Shown here one piece after another: positions 57,263-64,000 of a stretch of DNA of 64,000 nucleotides. Location: positions 46,937,987-47,001,986 of the forward strand of contig CM061142.1 of the NCBI GenBank assembly GCA_030789695.1, given 5' to 3'. The position numbers were made by a program, and so were the translations under genes. The notes below the pieces were generated by a model that was not told where the DNA came from, did no database searches, and was given only the letters and a program-made list of their open reading frames with translations. The DNA comes from Scilla litardierei (Eukaryota > Streptophyta > Magnoliopsida > Asparagales > Asparagaceae). The first letter of the stretch is position 1. Each line of letters starts with the position of its first letter.

Positions 57263-57853
57263 TGTTGGATCCTGCCAAAACAGAGTTAGGATCGATAAAT
57301 GAAGTTGAGACTTACGCTTGCGTATGCGGCACGGTAGTCTACGAACTTCGCCTTCGGATTCGCCACGACGGATCGAGTCTTCTCACGAACGGAGTAAGGC
57401 TACTAAATCCACAATCTAAATCTCTACTTTTAGATTAAGAACTTGGATAAAGGGAGAGGAAGTATTTCGGCAGAGCTTCGCTAGAATGAAAATGCATGCA
57501 AGAATGCCATGCAAAAGTGCCCTTGGGTCTTATTTATAGCCCCCAAGGTAGTTATTTTAGGAGTAATTGTTCCTTTGGAACAATTTAACTAAGGTGTACC
57601 ATCGTACATGGCATATTATAAGCTTAAGTTGTACCATATGCATGGTACAATATAAGCTTAAGATATTGCCCCTTTATTAGCCATATGTCGCATGCACTTA
57701 TGCACATATAATGCGACTTTCCCATCAATCTTGAGATCCTCTCCGCAAGGGAACATATTCCCTTTGCACACGACTTCGTGTACGCGACGTTCGAGGTCCG
57801 TATTCCCTCATACATCCCCTACAAGGGTGTACTAACGTCTTCCATATCCAACA
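57263..57853 (-). repeat. 5' LTR of the complete Copia element
   Basis: 591 bp, matching 50266-50871 except a 15-bp deletion and a few substitutions. The right flank GAAGG (57854-57858) repeats the left flank, so the element spans 50266-57853 (7588 bp). Confidence 0.95.
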
Positions 57854-57858
57854 GAAGG

Positions 57859-57911
57859 TGTGCCATGAGCTCCTCGTAGGTCAGCTCCTTCATTATGACT
57901 GGGGCGAACAT
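57859..57911 (-). pseudogene. Start of the Tat-like antisense ORF, separated by the Copia insertion
   Basis: Reading minus, an ATG at 57911 opens MFAPVIMKELTYEELMAHL and runs into the insertion site. The rest of the gene is at 49489-50260. It shows that the Copia element landed in a coding sequence of another transposon. Confidence 0.6.
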
Positions 57912-58269
57912 ACCTGACGGATCTAAAGAGAGTCAAAGTTGGTCAGGGGGAATACCTTAGGAAAAGCAAGCGATCTCCAGGAAGGCAGCGCTGGAAGCAA
58001 GCTTTTGAAACAAGGAAGAAGGCGAAGCGAAAAAATCTCTTCTTCTTCCTCGCCTTTCTTTTTATACGAAGGAATTCAACCGACTGACGGTTGATGAACG
58101 GCACGTGTCCGAAGCTAGCCATAAGAAGCGTTGGAGATCAATTCAAAGACAAAAGGGTTTTGGAGGCACAAATCAAATCAAATGTTTGGAAAACCGTGCG
58201 CATTTAAGGGGATTACACATCATTCGGTCTCAATCAGCATAGTTTCTAAGGCACAAATGAGGGGGGCCA
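57912..58269 (+). mobile_element. Tat-like element, 3' region and polypurine tract
   Basis: Non-coding, ending in the purine run AAATGAGGGGGGCCAT (58254-58269) directly before the LTR start. Confidence 0.55.
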
Positions 58270-58990
58270 TTGTTAGTGTACGGGTACGGACCCTGCTGGA
58301 GTATCCACGTACCCGACCCATTTGGCACTCTCAACCCGATACCCGTCGCTCAAAGCGGGGTATTGCTGAGTCAGACAAACATATCGTTCGATCGTTAGGC
58401 TTGCGCTAATATTCGGGGGGAGGTTAATGAGGCTGAGTAAATGGGCAGCCGTTATACCGAATCCCGGAGGAGATCGTTCCCAAATCAATGAGGGACGGTT
58501 ACACACAATCAAAGAGAAACAACCTATAAATGGACAAATGGACAAAGGTAAAGTGGTTCCAATTCTAAGGTACGAGATCTAAGACATAGAACTCTACTTT
58601 CTCAGCTGATATTTTTTACACTCTTGAGCTTGCGCTGCCAGATCTGAGACGAACCTCCGTGGGTTGATCTCAGCTGCACCAACCTCCCTCTCTTCCTTAA
58701 GTTCACATCCTAATGTAAGCATCAGAGGGGATGTGGGTCGGAACCCAGATCCGACTCCCCTAACGTGTATCTGTGGTGTAGATCGACGAGTCTCCATCTC
58801 CTGTAAAGGTCGTTCCCGAGCTTCCCAACCTCGAGCGGACGACGTACAAGCTTATCGAGGGTTGATCGAGCACCGCATCATCGTCTACCATCGTCACTCG
58901 ACCCAGGTTCTTCCAACCTAGGGTCCCACTTCATCTACTAACGAGGCTCCGACTGAGTACGAAGAACCTACGTCAGCCTGGCAACTGTCT
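58270..58990 (+). repeat. Tat-like 3' LTR (end uncertain)
   Basis: Starts TGTTAGTGTACGGG after a polypurine tract and has a TATA box CTATAAATG (58524-58532) on the plus strand. The right end cannot be fixed by eye; unrelated Copia 3' DNA begins near 59040. Confidence 0.5.
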
Positions 58991-59039
58991 CGGTCAATTT
59001 TGGCCTTAATAGGCGCCTAAGAGATCTGAAGGTCCGAGT

Positions 59040-59399
59040 GCTTGTACAGATCAGGGGGAGTTAGAGGATGTTTGTACTCCTTTTCCTTAGCTATGTTTTT
59101 CCCACATGGTTTTACATAGCCAAAGGTTTTACCGACGCAAATCCCATCAACTCTGGATCCTGAAGTATCCACCCCTTGTGAGACTCATAAGACACTCAAA
59201 ATCCCGAAGTATTCATGAGCAGAGTCCACACTTATGGCTGGATAAGGGGGAGTGCTGTAAACAGATAATGATGAGAGTTTGTATTGGGGATTATATCTTA
59301 TCCATACGATACGATCATATCTATTGTACCTCTATCCATATACGTTTTCCCCTGTAATAAATTAAGATCTAGAGTCTTCCCCAGATTTGATGCTTCACA
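59040..59399 (+). repeat. Copia 3' end and short LTR relic
   Basis: 59065-59150 reads like the conserved Copia 3' tail (TGTACTCCTTTTCCTTAGCT, CCACATGGTTTTACATAGCC). A polypurine run AAGGGGGAG at 59243-59252 precedes a probable LTR TGCTGTAAACAG .. CTTCACA (59253-59399). No coding part remains. Confidence 0.55.
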
Positions 59400-60007
59400 A
59401 CAAATTTGATTATTTTAATTTTCTTTCTATTTCCATTATTTAATAATAATGCTGACACTGTATTTTAAACGACCCTTCTTTTGTTTGTTGTGCCTATGTT
59501 TTTAAGGAAATGAAATTAAGAAGAACGGTAAAAGGGAGGGTGGGATGAGTACCTGGGAGGATGTTTGATAGTGATTTCCACACCTTCTTTGAACCCTCCT
59601 TTCAAGGATGAGTACCTGGGGGGATGTTTGATGAGTGATTTCGACACCTTCTTTGAACCCTCCTTTCAAACATTCATACACACAAACACCAATCATCAAC
59701 TTGAATTGAAAAGGTGTAAATCAAAAGATACGACTGCTTGATTAAATTCCAAATCACAACACAAACACAATCCCCGCACAAATTGTAGAGAGACAAGAAG
59801 CAACTACAACAAGAGCCTCTGTACAGCAACGGCAATAACAAGCAAACAACGAACATACACTAGAGCTCCAGACATCGTTGATTAAGCCCATACAAAGACA
59901 AAATAATTGAAACGGAAAGACACAATCATTGACGATGACGACGGCGGTTTGCGATCCCCTCGATCTCAATTATTGCATTTGCGCCCCTGTACACGGATCG
60001 CATCCAA
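59400..60007. other. Intergenic, with a 63-bp tandem duplication
   Basis: 59543-59605 and 59606-59669 are two copies of a 63-64-bp unit (GGATGAGTACCTGGG .. AACCCTCCTTTCAA) with a few differences. The right part, up to 60007, should contain the 3' untranslated region of the kinase gene on the minus strand. No other gene is seen. Confidence 0.7.
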
Positions 60008-61800
60008 TCATGCGGCAGCCGTGGAGTGGCCGGTGTCGGACGCGGCCCACACGATGTCCTTCAGCGCCGGCCTGAGCTCGTTGCTGCAGAAGCTCCGGTA
60101 CTCCATCGTGTCCCCGCGCTCCTTCCTCACCGCCACCACCAGCACCGACGGCGCGACGGCGAAGATTTCGGCGGCCACCGACAGCTTGCCCTTCCGGCCC
60201 CTGGTCTCCTCCCCTTCGAGCCGGACTCCCGCAGCCGAACACTTGGTCACCTTCATCCTGCCCTCCGCTCGCCTGGCCACTCCCTCCAGCCTCGATATAA
60301 CCCCGCTCGCCGGCTCTTTCGTCGCGAACCTTATGTCCTCCTCCCGCTTCTTGCCGTCCTCGAAGAGCGGGGAGAGGTCGAACCCCTGCGAGAGCGATAT
60401 CAGATGGAACGCGTTCAGTTTCTCGGGCTCGTCGCCTTCCTTCTTCAGCGGCGGTGTTGCCGCCGGAGGAGGAGGAGGCGGCGGCGGCAAGTTTTGCGCG
60501 GGGGTCTTCTTGAACCACGGCGACTCGATGATCTTCGCGACCGAGATCCGGGTGGCGGGGTTCGGGTCGAGGAGTTTGGTGACGAGCCGGCGGGCGTCCG
60601 ACGAGAACCACGGCGGGCATTTGAAGTCACCCTTGTGGATCTTTCGGTACATTGCCACGAGGTTGTCCTCCTGTAATAATCAAATCTATGTTTAGACTTC
60701 AAATTTTCTACACATCAAAGTTCCATCATTACGGACAAATTGCTGGCAATCAGTAGTGAACAAGAACAAAATAGCTCATGTTATTCTATGATTATGTCAG
60801 AAAAATATCATGCATAAGGTCAAAAAAACCTTTGATTTTTAAAATCCCCAATAGTGAATAAACAGGATCATTAGATTGATTGTTTTTTTAAAATAAAAGG
60901 TCGGCCATGTGATCCAGCCTCTCAAACCCACCCCCTCGGAAGATTGGATTGGAATATTTTCGTCACATTGGGTGAGAATCCGAGAAAGCTTCAATCGGTA
61001 TCCCCAACAATGAATTAAAAAATGAGTATGAACGTTTTGTTACCTGAAATGGCAAGAACCCAGCTAGAAGAACATACAAGATGACTCCACAAGACCAAAG
61101 ATCTGATTTCGCCCCATCATATCCCTTCTTCGTGATGACTTCAGGGGCAACGTAGGCCGGAGTTCCGCACGTTGTGTGTAGCAGGCCGTCGGGGCCGGCG
61201 AAAGCGCTGAGCCCAAAGTCGGCTATCTTCAAGTTGCCTGTAAATCGAATGTCGAACTATTTTAATAAAACGAAATAAACTAATTTTATTTGTTCTTAGG
61301 ATTCAAAATCGTCAGATCTTCGACTCGCCTTGGTCGTCGAGCAAGAGGTTCTCGGGCTTGAGGTCGCGGTGGTAGACGCCGCGGCTGTGGCAGAAGTCGA
61401 TGGCGGAGACGAGCTGGCGGAAGTAATGGCGGGCGCAGTCCTCCTTGAGGCGGCCGTGGCGGGCGATGCGGGAGAAGAGCTCGCCGCCCTTGACGAGCTC
61501 CATGGCGAAGAAGATCTTGGACTTGGTGGCCATGACCTCGTGGAGCTCGACGATGTTGGGGTGGGAGACCATCTTCATGACCGAGATCTCCCGCTTCACC
61601 TGCTCCATCATGTTCACCCTTATCACCTTCTCCTTCGCCACCACCTTCATCGCCACGTTCTGCCCCGTCCGGATGTTGCGCGCGACGTAGACCTTCGCGA
61701 AGGTTCCGTGGCCGAGCACGCGGCCTAGCTCGTACCGGCCGTGGAGGATGTTGCTGTTTGTGCTCCTGGGGTCGGGGGTTGTGGGGGTAATTTCTTCCAT
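60008..61800 (-). CDS. CIPK6: CBL-interacting protein kinase, CIPK6-like
   Basis: Serine/threonine kinase (SnRK3) that binds calcineurin B-like calcium sensors and phosphorylates transporters and other targets. Exons: 61800-61329, 61237-61044, 60670-60008, giving 442 residues, the usual CIPK length. Kinase domain ~23-276: Gly loop GHGTFAKV (30-37), catalytic Lys52, Glu71, HRD (144-146), DFG (164-166), activation loop to APE (188-190). After a poly-Pro run (~284-291) is the NAF motif (Asn308-Ala309-Phe310, then [16 protein letters not shown]) for CBL binding. The phosphatase-interaction region (~335-430, with [17 protein letters not shown]) follows. The blocks [18 protein letters not shown] and [16 protein letters not shown] fit CIPK6 best. 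The start is the first ATG of the frame. All catalytic residues are present. Exon 1 needs a GC donor. CIPK6 of Arabidopsis is, as I recall, intronless, so the two introns are notable. The minus-strand promoter lies at ~62140. Confidence 0.93.
60671..61043 (-). other. CIPK intron 2 (GT-AG)
   Basis: 373 bp, donor CAG|GTAACA and acceptor GATTATTACAG|GAG, phase 0, AT-rich with in-frame stops. Confidence 0.85.
61238..61328 (-). other. CIPK intron 1 (GC-AG)
   Basis: 91 bp. The protein needs Gln157-Gly158-Asn159 across the junction, and only CAAG|GCGAGT .. TTTACAG|GCAAC keeps the frame. The nearby GT (GA|GTCGAAG) would shift it. Confidence 0.8.
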
Positions 61801-62110
61801 TTCCGGGGGGTTTTATGCAAATAAGTTTCTAGAGAGACAGAGAGAGAGAGAGAGAGATTTCAGAGGGGGGAGAGAGGATGAGGGAGGGCCGGATGACTAC
61901 CCGTCCTCGACGTGCTTGCGGTGGCACGTGCGGCAGGCGGGCTTCTTCCGCCGCTTACCGCCGAGATCAGGATCCGATCTCCTCATCTTGCGGCATTCCC
62001 TGGTGAGAGAAAGAGAGTAAGAGGGTGGGGAGAGAGAGAATGCAAAAGAGGAGAGAGGAGAGAGAGGGATGGCGGAGGAGAAAGAAAGAGAGGGGAATGA
62101 TTGGTAGGGA
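61801..62110 (-). promoter_or_regulatory. CIPK 5' leader with pyrimidine-rich (CT)n runs
   Basis: On the gene's strand this is (CT)n-rich at 61831-61857 and 62030-62095. Such tracts are common in plant 5' leaders. No strong upstream coding sequence is seen. Confidence 0.55.
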
Positions 62111-62140
62111 TCTGAACGGTGGTTCTTACTGCTTGGGGGG

Positions 62141-62148
62141 TTTATATA
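62141..62148 (-). promoter_or_regulatory. CIPK TATA box
   Basis: Reading minus, TATATAAA lies ~340 bp upstream of the ATG. A start site ~30 bp downstream (near 62112) would give a leader of about 310 nt. Confidence 0.6.
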
Positions 62149-62472
62149 GAAAGGAACGTCAAATGCAATGGCGATTGGATCCTGCTTTTGGATGACAAAT
62201 TACGATATTGCCTCGCCTGCTGGCAGAGGAGCGTGATAATTGTGGGTTGTTGGGTCTGCTTATTCGAGGAACCGGCTTATTTAGAAAGGTTCTGGGGGCT
62301 TTTACATTTAGGCTCATGATAATCATTCCATAGTGAAACGGCTCGTCAGATGTAACTAATATTTTGTCATTTTTTTTGCTTTCCTACTTGTTGCAATGAT
62401 TATACATTTTTGTTTTCTTGCCCATTGAACGGTTCATGCATTAATCATGATTGTGATTCGGGTAACTTCCGC
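62149..62472. other. Upstream region of CIPK
   Basis: No gene or repeat is recognised. It would hold upstream promoter elements of the kinase gene. Confidence 0.4.
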
Positions 62473-62475
62473 TAA

Positions 62476-63576
62476 GGGCTTGTTCTTTTCGGGTTAAATG
62501 TGAGGGAATCCCGATATTTACACTGTTCCTCGCACTGTAGCGCGAGAAAGTGGGGTAAAAAAACCCTTGGGCGTTCGTTTGCTGAAGCGTGAGAAAGCAA
62601 TTCTCTCGCCCCGCTGGCAGCTGAAATTGGCGATTCTCAAATCCCTTCGAAACGAAGGGATTTCTGACGAGCCCTCGTCCTCTCGTGGGTCCCGCCGCCT
62701 ACTCTCACCTCCCCTCGCTCCGTTTTCGCCTCGCTTGCTCCTACGTCAAACCCTAGCGACGGGGATCTGAGGGCAGCGGCGCTGTCTCCGTTCCTGTTTG
62801 GCCGCGGTTGCTCCGTTCTCAAACCCTAGCTCCTGCAGCGGCAAGCTCCATTGTTCCTTGCTGCCATACCCTATATGCTCATTGCTTTGTGCTGTTTTAT
62901 ATGTGCAAGTTTAAGTTGATATCCATGTGAATCTGAATTTTTTTTCTCCCCTTGGTCCTGTCTTCCATACCCTATATGCTCATTGCTTTGTGCTGTTTTA
63001 TATGTGCAAGTTTAAGTTGATATCCATGTGAATCTGAATTTTTTTTCTCCCCTTGGTCCTGTCTTCCATACCCTATATGCTCATTTCTCTGTGAAAGTTG
63101 ATATGTGCAAGTTTACTTTGATATCCATATGAAACCGAATTTTTTTCTCCCCTTTCTCCTGGCTGCCTGACCCTATATGCTCATTGTTCATGCCATGTTG
63201 ATATGTGCATGGTTCAGTTGATATTCATATGAATCTGATTTTTTTCCTCCCCTTGGTCCTGGCTGCCATACCCTATATGCTCTTTGTTTTGTGTTGTTTG
63301 ATATGTTCAAGTTTAATTTGATATCCATGGGGGGGGGTTAAATTAGCTTATTCTCACCTCTCCCTACCACATACCACAATTTCATTTCTCATTCCCAACT
63401 TTCCCAACATCAAAAGAACACAAAAAAGTTTACTGGGACCCACATAACTTTTCCCCTACAAATTCCTCTCAACTTCTCCCCCCCCCCAAAAGAACACAAA
63501 ACCCCATTTTTCTCTCTCCAAAATTCCTTTTCTTCCCAACTTTCCCTCCCCTACTTCCACTCAAAAGAACAAGCCC
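62476..63576. mobile_element. PIF/Harbinger-like non-autonomous transposon (Tourist type)
   Basis: Terminal inverted repeats GGGCTTGTTCTTTT .. AAAAGAACAAGCCC (14 bp perfect) are flanked by the 3-bp duplication TAA (62473-62475 and 63577-63579), as expected for PIF/Harbinger insertions (TWA targets). At 1101 bp it has no transposase frame, so it must be moved in trans. The interior holds a 101-bp tandem array (62864-63335) and AAAAGAACACAAAA repeats near the right end. Confidence 0.8.
62864..63335. repeat. 101-bp tandem array, about 4.7 units
   Basis: Unit starts CCATACCCTATATGCTCATTG. Starts are at 62864, 62965, 63066, about 63166 and 63266. The first two units are nearly identical; later ones diverge. 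Confidence 0.92.
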
Positions 63577-63579
63577 TAA

Positions 63580-64000
63580 CACCCCTTATATTATCACCGA
63601 TATAGTACTAAACATCCTTGAACCATACATTGGCAGAAAACACCATTGGATATGGGCGGAGGTGGCTCTAAGCTAATGCAACAGGATGGTTCCAGAGACG
63701 AGAACTCAGCACTCATCTACAAAGACGGCCTTACTTTCTGAGGTCGGCCTTTCCAGTCTCATGACCTGAGCACCAGCATGCTAGCCCAACTCAGCCCACG
63801 TCTTCCACGTGGCGCAATCTAAGGCAATCGATCAGCCCTCTTTCGGGGCCGTTACCTATGGACGATCAGTTACTGCATAAAGGACCTACTCATCTGCATA
63901 CACAATCCATTAGCTCATGTCATATCCACGAACACGCCTGATTTGTACTAGCCGATTATGTCAAGAAATCTTCAGTCTGCACGTCCGTTCGACGTGGCAT
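63580..64000. other. Unassigned sequence at the window end
   Basis: No gene, RNA or clear transposon end is seen. A short inverted motif CCACGTCTTCCACGTGG occurs at 63797-63813. Confidence 0.5.

Noticed and set aside
60026..60676. Long open frames on both strands over CIPK exon 3
   Set aside because: GC-rich exon shadows. Only the minus frame with the NAF motif and C-terminal regulatory domain matches a family.
61330..61728. Plus-strand open frame opposite CIPK exon 1
   Set aside because: Antisense shadow of the kinase exon with low-complexity content.

Overview
The window is nuclear DNA of a flowering plant. It has one intron-containing plant protein kinase gene (a CIPK), plant-type LTR retrotransposons (Copia of the SIRE type; Gypsy of the Athila, Tat and probably chromovirus types), primer sites complementary to plant tRNA-Asp and initiator tRNA-Met, and a 500-N scaffold gap. 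I cannot name the species. About nine tenths of the window is a nest of LTR retrotransposons, so this is a gene-poor, transposon-rich region bordering a gene.

Layout. 1-360: fragment of a SIRE-type LTR. 410-16178: three copies of one Athila-like Gypsy family (family A; LTRs 981-2770 +, 8531-10316 -, 14416-16178 +) nested in one another, with a gag-protease remnant (5809-8390 -) and two copies of an ATHILA ORF-1-like gene (2830-4601 - and 10590-12332 +). No reverse transcriptase or integrase of this family is present. 16179-23186: old Copia relics (gag, RT/RNase H, LTRs) and an intact-looking TRIM of 605 bp with a 5-bp target-site duplication. 23187-25196: 5' LTR, primer site and gag start of a second Athila-like element (family B), cut by a young gag-only SIRE-type element (25197 to the gap at 32134). 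32634-39105: the 3' part of another SIRE-type element with gag, pol and 3' LTR, inserted into the gag of a probable chromovirus (39106-42261 -). 42267-49255: non-autonomous Athila-like element (family C) in a tandem arrangement sharing an LTR. 49256-59000: end of a Tat-like Gypsy element with an antisense ORF, interrupted by a complete 7.6-kb Copia element (50266-57853, TSD GAAGG). 59040-59399: Copia relic. 60008-61800: CIPK6-like kinase gene on the minus strand, with a TATA box at 62141-62148. 62476-63576: PIF/Harbinger-like non-autonomous DNA transposon containing a 101-bp tandem array.

The most unusual signal is not a protein. The three LTRs of family A carry five hairpins in the transcribed leader, downstream of the TATA box. 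They share nearly the same 14-nt loop (TTGCAAGAGATTGG or TTGCACGAGAGTGG) but each has its own stem, and the stems show compensatory or wobble-preserving differences between copies. Family C has a similar set of hairpins with a shared CCGG-containing loop. Upstream of the TATA box the same LTRs, and the SIRE-type LTRs, carry arrays of palindromes. In family A the array-plus-TATA module also recurs inside the element just ahead of the ORF-1 gene, with a candidate leader intron, as if that gene had its own promoter.

The only clear host gene is the CIPK, predicted as a three-exon, 442-residue calcineurin B-like-interacting kinase with a GC-AG first intron. Everything else is selfish DNA at different stages of decay.
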